Assembly (NCBI GenBank): GCA_003024785.1
Contig: PUQB01000314.1
Coordinates: 227,010 to 291,009, forward strand
DNA: 64,000 nt
Reading direction: 5' to 3'
DNA from: Selaginella tamariscina
Taxonomy: Eukaryota > Streptophyta > Lycopodiopsida > Selaginellales > Selaginellaceae
Below, piece by piece: positions 33,560 to 45,120 of this stretch (the first letter of the stretch is position 1; each line of letters begins with the position of its first letter). Below the pieces are notes generated by a model. It saw only the letters and a program-made list of their open reading frames with translations, had not been told where the DNA came from and ran no database searches. The position numbers and the translations under genes were made by a program.

Positions 33560-36500
33560 AAAAACGCGTGCATTGCGCGCATGCCATAATATCGACCACA
33601 TCGCACACCCTCGTATAAAATACTAATGAACAGAGGATATATCCAGAGGCTCTTCCACCACATCTAGTGCTAATCATGGTCTGAAGCTCGGCAGCCCAGT
33701 GCCCTCCACCGTTATTGCCCACATCCCTGTCAACTTGGAGACATGGCATGCATGTTCTCCCAGACATGCCACTTCCCAGCTCACAAAGGCATCAACTCTG
33801 CTCAGGTGCTTCACCCGCATGCTTCGCATCCATGGTACGACAACCCCCACACATCCCCATGCACTGCGAGGCTGTTTTGCAGCAGCAGCCACATCATGGA
33901 CTTAATCGAAGAAGGCCATGCATCCCTCCATAACTCCCTCTCGAACTCCCTGCTTAGTCCTCTGGAAAACTTGCCACATGTAGATGATCTGCAAGCTTAG
34001 AGACATGCCATTTACCTAATAGAAGTTTCCCCCATGCGTGGTATAACCAAAGAAATCACCTCCATCTACACTTGTTGACCACTGCCATGCCTTCGGGTCA
34101 AAGTCCAGCTCCTCTGCTGCTTTCCTACAAACAAGTATTCTCCATTCACCATGTTTCACGCACGGATCACCCTCGGACGTCTATCGCCCTGGCTAGTTGG
34201 GCTTGTGACAGGTCTGGCAATGGGACAATGGTTACTCCGTGTGGTTGTAATAGGCCATCCTAGCCTATCCAAAATTCGACCCCTTCCTTGCCACCTGCAT
34301 CATACACAAACCACACTGTTTGTACCTGTTGGTCCTCCAACAAGAACCAATCCCATGTCTTTGTATTCTTGCCAATTCCCATCTCTCTTAACCTATCCCG
34401 TGCATACACCAGGATTCCCACGGCTCTACACATGGTATCTCCCACTGTCTACAACGGATGGTCCTCCCATTGCTGGATCTAGTGTGCTCTCATGTGAGGT
34501 TCTCCTTGCTCCAAATTCTCTAGTTGCCTCACCCTTCTCAATCTGGCCCTATGTCGTCTCCTGAAGCAATCATGTAGAGACTGTGGCATCTTCTCTTCTC
34601 CCAGTAGCCAACCCTCCTCGGATCTCATCAACACGTTTAGGAATATTGCAATCCTTAAGTACTCTACTTTGTTCCTTGGAGGTATCGGGTGAATCGCGTA
34701 CTTGAGCTTTTCCACGCACTAAGGAGTTTTCATGTGAACAATTCATGAATCATTGGTAGCTTGAGATCCTACTCAGTACATCATGCAAAAGTATCTTTCA
34801 TGGCTGTTGTCTCGAGGATACGCCACATATAACCAACTTCACCAAAAGTGCCTACGCTGCTTCAGCTGGCAGTATTAGCCCCAAACTGCCTTCCGCTTTT
34901 GTCATGGTACATGAATCCCATCTCACATGAGCTTGATACTTAGTGCGTTGTCTTGATCCTTTCCATATATATACATGCAACAGGGACTCAATCTTGCGAA
35001 TTGTCTCTGCATTGATACTCCACACACCTGCAAAAAACCATAAATTGCCAAGGAGAACACTGTTAGCTACCATTTCCCTTGTCGAGAATGAGAGCTTTCT
35101 CCTCCCCCATTGATTTATGTGGTTGGAAACCCGATCTAGGACAAATCCACTTTGTTGCCCGGATCATATCAGAAACCTAGCTGGAACCCTAGGTATCTCA
35201 TTGTCGCACCTCTCGCCACCATTGGAAACCCCACTCACTCCCCCAGATTGGCGTGTCCCCTTCTTCGAGCCAGATGCCTCATGATTTCCCCCAGTTTCTC
35301 TTTGATCCCACTGCAACTTGAACCTGTCTAGCTTGCTTGACTAGATCCAAGTTGTCCATGTCCTCTACCACTAGCATACCTGCATCATCCATAAACAAGG
35401 TATCCATACCTCCTATTGAGCAGAAGCACCAGCCACTACCAACGACCCTCACAAACCGAAAGTTGAATTCCCCATGGTCGCAAAGGACGAGGAGCCAATA
35501 GGTGAGTGTGAAGTGCTTTTGCCAACATAAGAAATAGATATGGGGCGAAAGGGCACCCCTGCCAAACCGACCAATGAAGCTCATCCCATCCGCCCATTTA
35601 AGAGCAAGCAACTCTTCGAGCTATGATACAGGCTCGAAATCCATTGTATGAACACCCATGGCATGCCTTTCTTCTGCGTGACCGCCTCCAAGAAACACAA
35701 GTCCACACGATCATACGCCTTCTCAAATCTAACAACAAGAGGCAAAACCATCATCCTGGGTTTCATTCTCTCGCTCACTAGCCAACAACAAGTTGCTATG
35801 TTCTCATAGAGTTGTCTCCCCTTTACGAACCCACATTGCGTTGGGCTCACTATGATTTGCATGATTGGTGTCAGTTGGTTAGCCAATCTTCACCCCACTA
35901 TCTTGTAGAGAGAGTTAAGCATTGAAAATGGGGTGCCAATTCTTAACCAAGGTAGGATTACTGAACCTTCCCATTTGCATACTTCATCCTATGATCATCA
36001 AACCCATCCTTGATGATCCAATCTTGCACATTCTTGTCTCACTCCATGTGAATAGCCTCCCCGAGCTGATGCCACATACTTAAAAAAAAAGCCATTGGAA
36101 TCCCATCGCGATTTGTCACCTTGACTCAATTCCCACATTGCAAGCTGCATCTCTTCCTTGTGAACGGTTGCAAACAACCTCCTTTGCATCTCCTATGTAA
36201 CACACGGTTGCACCGCTACAAGCACCAACTCACATGCATGTATGTGTGCCGGTGTCCACTGCTCCGCAGCAAATAGCACTCGAAGTACCTGACGCCCACC
36301 TCCATCATCTCCTGCAAGTCTTCACACAGTTGGCCACCCTTGTCCTGCAGCCCCAAAACCAGCTTACCCGCAAGTGTGGGTTTGATCGCACGGTAGAACT
36401 CTGCATTAAGCCACTTCTCATTCGAGTACCAACACTACATGCAAAGTCTCGTGTAGTCTTGTACCTTCAAATCCTCCAACCCTTCTAGGTACTTCTTCAA

Positions 36501-37540
36501 AACCTCCCTACGGGCTAGTAGCCACTCATATAGGGGTATCAGTGTAACAATCTCTCAAAGCCACTAAACTCCCCCTGAACAGCTCTCAGTTTTTGAAAAG
36601 TAGACATGTGTTTAGCCTTTTTGGCTAATTCTACACCACCAAGATACCTCCTGCAAGTATGCACTTAAGCACTGTACTGGCTGCATTTCCCTTCCCTTTC
36701 TCCACATGTCCTCTAGGCTACTCATCACTTCTGGATCCTGAATGAATCCACTTTGTGATTGCTGCGAGTCTCGGGTTCAAATCCAGTCTGGACACCATCT
36801 TGATGAACAAAGACATAGGAGCATGATCCGACAATGTGAACCTTCCCATCTCCATATCTAGCCACATTTCTCAAAGACCCAGGGTGATCCATAGAACCTA
36901 TCCAAGCGTCTACCTCCTGGTAAGCGCATGACCAGGTGAAACATGGCAAATGAGCACGAAATGTGGAGCATTTAACATGTCGCAAGTGCCCATTGCTACA
37001 TGTAGGGTTCTCCATGCTTGTCTCTCTGCCTGGCCGAGCATGATCCCAAGTATCACGCATACCCTCCCGAGCACTAGTATCTAAGTATGTTTCTATCATG
37101 TTAAAGTCCCCACCATCACCCATTCGTCCACCTGATCCGGTAAGGAATTTAGTAAGGTATGTAACACAAGAAACTGAGCTCTACCATGGATTAGAATCCT
37201 GTAACGTTGAACCAGGTTAGCCCAACGACTACTAACACACAGCAGCATTCCCCCTGTCTGCCCACAGTTGGGTTCCATAGCCTCCTATAACCTGGAAGGA
37301 TCCAACATCCTTTCCCCATCATCGATGCAGATATATGATGTTCCTAAATGGCTAGAATGTCCACCTTCGTCAACTACACTCCAATTTCTGCCAGACCAAG
37401 TATAAGCCTTTTCTCTCCTCTGTTGGCCATATGTGTCCGAGTTTGTGAGGCCTCGGACATTCCATGTTAACAAGTGGATATCTGTCATAGAGCTTCCGGG
37501 GACGCAGGGTGAGGGATTTGACCCTTTTCCTCTACCCATT
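33560..37540 (-). pseudogene. LINE ORF2 remnant (endonuclease and reverse transcriptase)
   Basis: Minus-strand order: endonuclease start IHLLTWNVRGLTN (about 37490), GDFNMIETYLDT (about 37095-37115), RT motifs QCGFVKGRQLYENIATCCWL (about 35800-35845) and FEKAYDRVD (about 35720), then GALSPHIYFLCWQK and FMDDAGMLV (about 35355-35545, the Y/FADD-type catalytic box with Met for Ala). A thumb-like IRKIESLLHVYIWKGS (about 34960-35010) and a C-terminal stretch GIGKNTKTWDWFLLEDQQVQ (about 34300-34390) follow. It is broken into at least seven frames. The intact protein would nick DNA and copy its RNA at the target. Confidence 0.78.
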
Positions 37541-37999
37541 CTAGTGAATTTGGCAACCTAATAGCTCTATGAATCCAAACTTTGCCACTATGAAGTCCTG
37601 CTCCAGCGGTTTTGCTTCTTGTCTCACAATCAAGGTACCTGACTTTGTATGTAGTGCACTTTCCAGGAATGGGACCAGTTGGGGCACCAAGGGGCGATTC
37701 CCACACACTAGAACCAACAGCGAGTCTGTTCCCCTGTCTGGCAACCTCATTACTAACAACTCCTTGCCATACATCGCGTCCAACACATATCTCTACAAAT
37801 ATAGCCTGTGAGGCTTCGGGGGCAAGGCCGGACCAAGTGCCTCCTCTTTCTTCTTCTGAGCCTCTTCTTCCCTCCGCTTTTCCTGCATCTCCCTCTCCTC
37901 CGGCGTGAGGTGGTTCAAGATGACGTGTACATGTTTAGAGTGAATATTTGGCTCTAGTGGGCCTTGCTTTCCTCATCTTTTGAGGCTGCCAACATGATT

Positions 38000-39150
38000 G
38001 CCGATCTGGCTCTCCACGACCATTGAACCCATGCACCAATTTAGGCCCGTTCTTTACTGCTAAACCATCCACTTTTTCTTTCTCATCTTTCTTCTGCTTT
38101 TGCGAGCCTCCCTCAATTGCTCCGCTTGTTGATTCGTCTTTTCCACCTCCCCCTCATTCGCCCCTACCTTTTCACCTTCCTCATCTTGCTGCAAGGCACC
38201 AAAACAGCCACCTACTGTCGTTCATACTAGTTGTGCAGGGGTTTGTAGTCTTTCGAGATTTGCCTTCTTCAAAACATGAGTCCATGCACCACCCTCCTCC
38301 GTCGCCTTTGCAGGTACCTTTTCCTTCTCCCATGATTGTCTTCTTGTCTTGGTTGCCAGTACGGGGCATGAAGCTATGACATGCCCGTTGACTTTACAAA
38401 ATCGACATGCGAGTCGGCCTTGTCGCAGGATCACCTTGATGTCTTTCCCACATATCTGCAACCACCTTTGGGACCTCATTCACATCCATACCTTGCAGTT
38501 TCATCCTAACCGGGCCTTTCATCCCAGATACCAATTCAACAAAACCATACTCGTATTCCCCATGCTTTGTGCCAATCGCTTCATGAACTGTACAAATTAG
38601 CACAAGAAGGTAGGAATATCTCACAATTCCACCTCTAAATCTTCTTTCTGGGACAAAAACTCCTTCACATTTGAACAACACTCCAGGATCCACTTCAGGA
38701 TACGAGCCCAGTACAGTTGGACACACAATGACCTTAGAGCCAAGAAAGCTTCCATACAAGATGCATCGCTAAGTTCTCCTTCAAAGCACCCTCGGCATAA
38801 GTTACGCATCACCACCACTGAACACTGCAACCCAAGGTCACCTAATGCCACATTTATCCAGTCCTTTATCTCTGACGTTGGTGCTATCCTTCCTCCAAAG
38901 ATCATGATGAACATTGTACCTTGGGACTCCATCCATGTGCATTCCCTCTCCACCGCCGAAATCTCTTCCTAGTTCAGCTCCAAGATCATCCAACGTCCCC
39001 CTTCTAGCTCTTCCATATGAGAGGTACCCGAGCAAGCCACTTCCTCCACCTGAGTTGCTCTTGTTAGCATCAATAGTTGTATCTTCAACACGTCAGGTAA
39101 TGGTTCCTACCTTTTCATGCATTCTCATGAGTAGTCAGTTCAGGTATTGC
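38000..39150 (-). pseudogene. LINE ORF1 remnant (RNA-binding, CCHC knuckle)
   Basis: Minus-strand fragments run from WINVALGDLGLQCSVVVMRN (about 38790-38850) through IGTKHGEYEYGFVELVSG and MDVNEVPKVVADMWERHQGD (about 38430-38490). They then reach GRLACRFCKVNGHVIASCPV (38360-38420), a C-x2-C-x4-H-x4-C knuckle as in plant L1 ORF1 proteins after the DUF4283 region. A Lys/Glu-rich tail follows. At least three frame changes occur. ORF1 proteins of this type package the element RNA. Confidence 0.7.
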
Positions 39151-39394
39151 TAACTTCGTTGGCTTGTCGCTCAGCGAGACTACAGTCTCCACTTCCACAA
39201 GTGCCTTACTCCCTGACCCACGTTGTAGCTCCACTATCCCCTACCAAAACTCATCATGCCAGCATATCCATCTCCATGTTCACCCTCGCATCCTCACTCC
39301 TCTGCCCCTCCAACTCCTGGGTACTCTTTCCCTTCCTAGATTCATCATCCACGTTCCCTGTCACCAGTCTTCCTAATTAACATGATATTGGAAC

Positions 39395-39953
39395 TGTTAA
39401 ACAGGAAAACAGGAAACTCGGTTTCCTTTCTCTTAACCTTTAAGAAAGGCTACACACTATCTTTACATCAACTCTCTACATATACATATATTAAAACTCC
39501 TTCTCTCAAAGCCACAACGACTGGTCTCCGAAGTCAAGGGTAAGAATGGATTTTGACTATTGCCTTGTTAGATCCATTCATTGAGAGTATACATAACACA
39601 CACTCAAGATCTTATAATATGCACCTTCATTACTAACATGAATACAAGAGACAAAGTGTGGAGACTCTCTCTCCTGATGGAACTTCTTTCTCTCCTGCTG
39701 GAACTTCCTGTGGAGACCCTCTCTCATGTTAGAACTTCTTTGTGGGAGACCCCTTCTCCATTGCCCTAACTCCCTCTTAACTACCCTTCCTCTTGCCATG
39801 TCATCCTTTTCTTTTTCCTTTTTCTTATTCACCTTTTTCTCTCGGTAAGGATTTTCCTCCTTCACAACCTTTCCTTCCATGCTTACTAGACCTTCCTGCC
39901 CTTATTCTCTCCACAGTAGAACATCCTATGCTCCTAATATTTTACCTTTAACA
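39395..39953 (-). repeat. 3' LTR of element C (559 bp)
   Basis: Direct repeat of 43019-43570. Shares, among much else, CAACTCTCTACATATACATA, CACACTCAAGATCTTATAAT and CCTAATATTTTACCTTTAACA. Differences include short expansions of the TCTCTCCTGNTGGAACTTC unit (39670-39730). Confidence 0.92.
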
Positions 39954-40599
39954 CTGCCCCTCCTTATTTGTTGCTATGTCCTCACGGTAACTATCCTACT
40001 CCTTCCTTTGGATGTTGATCTTCATGGTACTTAAGTTGCAGCACTTGATTTCCTACATCTTGTTCCTTAAGACCAGCATTTGCTTTCTCTTCCTGTTCGT
40101 GAATAATTTTTCCTTCCTGTTCTTTTGGCTTCTTTTCTATGTTTATATTCACTTGCTTTAAAGGTCTGTGGTATACACATATGTATACTCTGAAGGTTGT
40201 TCCTGCAAATCAATCTTATACAGGATTGCCTTATCGAACTTTTCATGTAATTCAGGTTTGTCGTTTTCCTTCTGCTGAACAGTTTTCTTTCTTTCAACAC
40301 TACGTGAAGTCAATATCTGTTAAGACCTTCAATTAGGATATGCTTTCAGGATTTCTATTTCTTCCTGATCATTATCCATTAAACCAATCATATCTTTCTA
40401 TAACAAGAGATTGGATTTCATTTTTAACATACCTTTTAGTATGATTATAGATCATTAGTTTTCCTTTTCTTTCTTTTACCATCTTTTCTGTTCTTCCGTT
40501 CTGAATAACCTTATCAGACTTAATTCATAATCTGGCTAATAACATAGTATAAACAATGTCCTTTTCTTCTTTTCATAGGACAAGCAAGGATATCCTATA

Positions 40600-40870
40600 T
40601 TTGAATCCTTTTACTGTGATAGTGATTCCTTTCATTATACTTTACATTATGTTGATCAGCCATTTTAAGGTTAAATGGGCAGGTTGGATTGGTCCTAAAC
40701 CCATCCTTTTACATTCACCTTCTTCAATATAATTCACACCTGAACCTCTGTCTATTAACACTCTCTTTAACTTATTCTTGCTCACATATACTATGATGCA
40801 AGGAATTTATCCATCATAATCACCTTCATACAATACTTCCTTATCCATTTTACAAACTGTATATCCTTCA
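40600..40870 (-). pseudogene. retropepsin of element C
   Basis: Minus strand reads KNKLKRVLIDRGSGVNYIEE (complement of 40720-40780), then KRMGLGPIQPAHLTLKW. The D-x-G-S-G-VN context is the active site of retrotransposon aspartic proteases, with Arg where Ser or Thr is usual after Asp, so activity is doubtful. Sequence from here to the 3' LTR (about 650 bp) shows no polymerase. Confidence 0.6.
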
Positions 40871-41269
40871 CTCGAAGGTGATGTTTGTTGAACCAAACTT
40901 AATACATTTAATATTTGGTTTTTATGTAAGGAGCTACCTCTATCAACTATCCAAGCGTAACCTTTACCTCCTGATTTATAGCTTGGTGATACATGGAGTC
41001 CATTGTCTTATCCTATAATGGTAAGACTGAAAAACCTTGTTTACCTTTGTCTACACCTTCTGATTCGTTATCAGTCCGACCTTTTCGGTCAGGATCCTGC
41101 TCATGCTCGTTTACATTTTCCTGCAACAAGCTCTCCTTCTTATTAGGAATAGTATCTACCTCTCCTTCTCCATAACAAGAGGATTCCTTCTCATTCCTTT
41201 GAAGAGCTATAATTGCCCTTGCCGATAGATACTCATCTTTTTCTTCCTTTATTTGAATTAGCCGTGTTG

Positions 41270-42910
41270 TAGGCTGCACATTAGTCATCCTAGTAGAATA
41301 GGAGGTTGTACATTCCGTCGAGGACATTCCCTAGAGATATGTCTTGTTTCACCACGTGTATAACAAACCTGGGAAGGAAAATTCCTACCCTATGGTCCTT
41401 ATTTATCATTATCTGATTATATTGCTCATTTCTACCTCTTTGACCTTAATAAGGTCTTTTTTCCCCTCTATATTGTTTATCATTTCTGTCTCTATAGATC
41501 TATCCTTTTGTCATCCATTGTATGAACTATTCCTTTCTCTGTTTTTGTAAGGAACATCATTTCTTCTCTCATAATATCCAAAGTTTCTATTCTGATAAGA
41601 ATCTCATTCCTTTGCCATATAATATATTATTTCTGTTCTCATAAGGAATAACATTATCATTCCTATCATTCCCACGGTTTTATTAGGTGGGAACCTTCTA
41701 GGAGGTGAACGTTCTCCATTCTTCGTTCTCTCTTTATATGAGCCACATTCTGATTCAGGAACTGCCGCATTCCAAGCACATGTCCTTCCTTTCCACATAT
41801 TTGGCATGTAGGCAGTTGCAGCTACATTCCTCACTGTATAGCCAGATTATTACATTTAGTACACCATACTTTTGCTTTATCTCCTCCTTAACTGTCATTC
41901 CTTTCAAAGTTTTCATCATTTGAGCCAATGCTTTCTCATCTATTGGATATTTACGAACCTTTACTACATCAGCTTCCTCTTCCTCTTCATCAGAGGATTT
42001 TTTTCTTCCATATACTTTCAACTTTCCTTTGCAATCTTTTTCTATCTGCCTTTTCTTCTTCTTATATATTTTTAATTGAGTAATAAGATCCTCTTATCCT
42101 TTTCATTGATAGTGAATGAATCTTATATGGTTTTAGCAACCCTTGCTTATACCATTGCAATAAGGCATCCATCTTTACATATGCCTTACACTTTTTCTCA
42201 TGTTTCTTAAAACGATGTGTATATTCATCTATCTTTTTATTTTGCCTTGAAGGATAGTCTTAACTTCTCTAAATGTTCCTTCGGCAATTCCTTTTCTGAA
42301 ATATTCTTAAAAGCATCAGTAACCTTCTGATAATCCTCTCTGACTTCCTTTTCAAGATCATAATACCAATCAGAGGCATTTCCTTTCAATGTATGTGGAA
42401 ATATAAGCAGCTTTTTGCATCCGTCACCTTATACAGTTTTACTACCTCTTCAAACTGTTGTAAGTCTTTTGGATTCTCCTTCTTTCTGGAGAATGTGGGA
42501 TACATCACCGTACCCCCAAACATTCCTCGGAAAAAGTGCCATATTTGTAATAATCCTTTACTCCGGTGTATTTCCTCTTACACCTTCCTCCCTTCCTCTT
42601 CGGGAGTTCTCAGGAGATTCTTCTCCTTGCAATTGGTATATGAACAAGCACTCCTTCCCTTCCTTTCACAGTTTCCTCTAAACCAGCTGTTTAATACTGC
42701 CTCAAATTCTCTAGATCATGCTCAGATTTTGTATTGTTTCTGCAATATCCTCTACTATCTTGCCAAGGATATTTTGATGTCTTTTTGTTAGTTTCAGGTT
42801 GTTGTTGGGCAGCCACTCTATTGGCCTGCCTTTGGTTCCTCTGATCAGCTAATGCTGGATCAGGACGATGGTTTCCAAGGTTCCATTCATTCCTTCTCCT
42901 ATACACATCC
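41270..42910 (-). pseudogene. gag of element C
   Basis: Minus-strand fragments in order are MYRRRNEWNLGNHRPDPALA (42906), then PTFSRKKENPKDLQQFEEVV (about 42440-42500), then LKGNASDWYYDLEKEV (about 42350-42400), which is the retrotransposon-gag core. DEYTHRFKKHEKKCKAYVKM (about 42170-42230) follows. A Glu-rich basic segment MKVYGRKKSSDEEEEEADVV (42021) comes next, then CTKCN and CQICGKEGHVLGM (about 41750-41860, knuckle whose last Cys is Arg). Last is CYTRGETRHISREC (about 41300-41345, knuckle with one Cys changed to Arg). So two or three zinc fingers were present. Many frameshifts; not functional. Confidence 0.7.
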
Positions 42911-43018
42911 GGCTCTACACCTTCTGAGCCTTTTTCAAAATGAAAATTCTATCTTTTTAGCCTCTTTTCTTAATGAATGCTAACACTGTAATGGCGAAAT
43001 CCCTCCGTGGTTGCCAAA

Positions 43019-43570
43019 TGTTAAATAGGAAAACAGGAAACTCCACCTTTTCCTGTTTAACCATTTTTCTTTCTTTCAACCTTTAAGAAAGGCTAGACAC
43101 TATCTTTACATCAATTCTCCACATATACATATATTAAAACTCCTCTCAAAGCCACAATGACTGGTCTCTAAAGTCAAGGGCAAGAACGGATTTTGGCTAT
43201 TGCCTTGTTAATCCATTCATTAAGAGTATACATAACACACACTCAAGATCTTATAATATGCACCTTCATTACTAACATGAATACAAGAGACAAAGTGTGG
43301 AGACTCTCTCTCCTGCTGGAACTTCTTGTGGAGACCCCCTCTCATGTTAGAACTTCTTGTGGAGACCCCTTCTCCATTGCCCTAACTCCTTCTTAACTAC
43401 CCTTCCTCTCGCCACGTCATCCTTTTCCTTTTCCTTTTTCTTACTCACCTTTTCCTCTCGATAAGGATTTTCCTCCTTCACAACCTTTCATTCCATGCTT
43501 ATTACAGACCTTCCTACCCTATTCTCTCCACAGTAGGACATCCTATACTCCTAATATTTTACCTTTAACA
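43019..43570 (-). repeat. 5' LTR of element C (552 bp)
   Basis: Direct repeat of 39395-39953 with scattered substitutions, by eye about 5-8 percent, and small indels. Just inside, on the minus strand, TTTGGCAACCACGGAGGG follows the LTR and may be the primer-binding site. Confidence 0.92.
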
Positions 43571-44962
43571 GAAGCAATTTCTAATTTAGAGTAAGTAGCA
43601 CAATGGCGCCATGTGAGCAATCTCGAGCCATGTGTGTAACATACTTAAGAGAGTTAAAGACGTAAGAGTTTGAGGATGCTAGAGTCTGGAGGAGCTTTTG
43701 GAGGCATGTTAAATATTTTTTATATATTTATTTATACATGTCTTAGGTGTTTAAGCACAATTGATAATATGATGAAAATTTCAAGTTGAAAAAAATTATA
43801 AAGTCTCTCTAAAGAATTATTAATTTAAATAAAATAATGATATGTTAATGAATAAGAGAAAGTAAAAATGTGTTAATGAAAGAAAAAGAAAGCTTTTTTT
43901 TTCAAACCCACTTTTTAAAATAGCTTTATGGGTTTAAGAGTGCTTAATCAATTTATGACACATCTTTGCTTTTTTTTTCTTTTATTGACACATATTTGCT
44001 TCTTTTCTTTTCCAAAAGTACATCTTTACTTTATTTCATTAACACTTAGAGATAATTCAAGATTTTCATCGTTTTATCAATTATGCTCAGTAATTTAATC
44101 TTTTCTTAATTAGTATATCTTTGCTTTCTTTTGATAACACACATTTTTGCTTTCTTTCATTAGCACTTTTTATCGTAAGCTCTATAATAACTTTTATAAA
44201 CGTTTAAACCAAAGGTAATTTTACAAAAAGGGTTTGAGATAAGGTTTTTAATGTAGCCTTTACAAAAAACTTCCTAAAAGTTTTATTGGAGATGTTTAAT
44301 GTTCAAAAGCTAGTTGTCGTCCTAGTTATCACATAGACATTTGAGTGTTATCATTTTTAAAGTTACTGATTATTTTAGTTGAAAATTCATTGTTAAGAAT
44401 GCGGTTTGCACATATGAAATATTTTATGTTATTGAGATGTTGATTATGCTCTTTATGAAGTTTGCCCAGTTAAAGCTCACTATTGAGAACACAATAGATA
44501 TTCAAGATTGACATAATAAATATTTATGTGTTAGAACCACAATTCTTGCTTTATTCAAGCTTACCATTGGATTGGTTGCTAAATGACATATAATATTAAA
44601 AACTTGTGGGAGTTTCTAAATAAATGTTACAATAGTCTTTCTAAACTAAAAACATTAAAGCTTGAAAACAAATTCACTAGTTTCCATTTTAAACTCAATT
44701 AAGATTATAAGTGTCATGTGAATGAATTTAAAAAAACTGTAGAATGTTTTGTTGAGTTTGACATTGAAATGATTCTTTGGGTTTTTTTTTTATATTCTCT
44801 AATGTCAAGGTGGCTAAGGATATCATGATGGCTAATAGTGGGTGAATCATAGAAGTTAATGGCCAATTTGATGGTCTTAAGTTGCTTTTTGGTTTTAATA
44901 AATGGCCTCATACAAGTTGTGAGGAGGTCCTTACTTGCCCAATAAAATGGTTGGGTTGTTCA
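43571..44962. other. AT-rich sequence, possible copia gag remnant
   Basis: No intact gene. The plus-strand part 44620-44720 reads LSKLKTLKLENKFTSFHFKL and HVNEFKKT, weakly like the UBN2 gag of Ty1/copia elements. Copia-like sequence resumes after the MULE at 47016. I infer that the MULE landed in a decayed copia element. Confidence 0.35.
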
Positions 44963-44971
44963 TAATTATTA
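44963..44971 (+). repeat. 9-bp target-site duplication of the MULE, left
   Basis: TAATTATTA, identical to 47007-47015, directly outside the GGGAAAATTG terminus. A 9-bp duplication is the Mutator-superfamily hallmark. Confidence 0.93.
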
Positions 44972-45098
44972 GGGAAAATTGTTAAAGGCCTTCCAAAGAT
45001 TACAATATTGTAAAAAGGCCCTTTGAAGTTTTTGAAATTGTCAAAAAGGCCCCTATGAAGTTTTTTAATTTGTCAAAAGGCCTTTGTGAACCGTCAAA
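44972..45098 (+). repeat. left TIR of the MULE
   Basis: Aligns with the complement of 46883-47006 from GGGAAAATTGTTAAA to CCGTCAAA with a few mismatches and 1-bp gaps. Internally periodic (AAGGCC boxes about 35 bp apart), likely transposase binding sites. Confidence 0.93.
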
Positions 45099-45120
45099 AA
45101 ATAATTAAAAAGGAAAAAAA

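Larger units (their letters stand above)
33400..39394 (-). mobile_element. L1-like LINE (non-LTR retrotransposon), decayed
   Basis: A GC-richer block of about 6 kb on the minus strand with the plant L1 order. ORF1 (about 39150-38000) has a CCHC knuckle, and ORF2 (about 37540-33560) has an endonuclease, reverse transcriptase and C-terminal part. Every domain is split by indels and stops, so it is dead. Its 5' end abuts the LTR of element C at 39395; I could not find continuing LINE sequence beyond 43570. The 3' end is not sharp: no clear poly-A (poly-T on plus) or target duplication was seen near 33060-33400. Confidence 0.8.
39395..43570 (-). mobile_element. gag-protease-only LTR retrotransposon C (TR-GAG-like)
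   Basis: A 4,176-bp element with LTRs at 39395-39953 and 43019-43570, each starting TGTTAAA and ending TTTAACA. The polypurine tract AAATAAGGAGGGGCAG (complement of 39954-39969) next to the left LTR sets the orientation to minus. The 3.1-kb interior encodes gag and a retropepsin on the minus strand. I find no RT, RNase H or integrase motif in it, so it would depend on another element. Target duplication is unclear (GGAAC against GAAGC). It sits next to the 5' part of the LINE. Confidence 0.82.
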
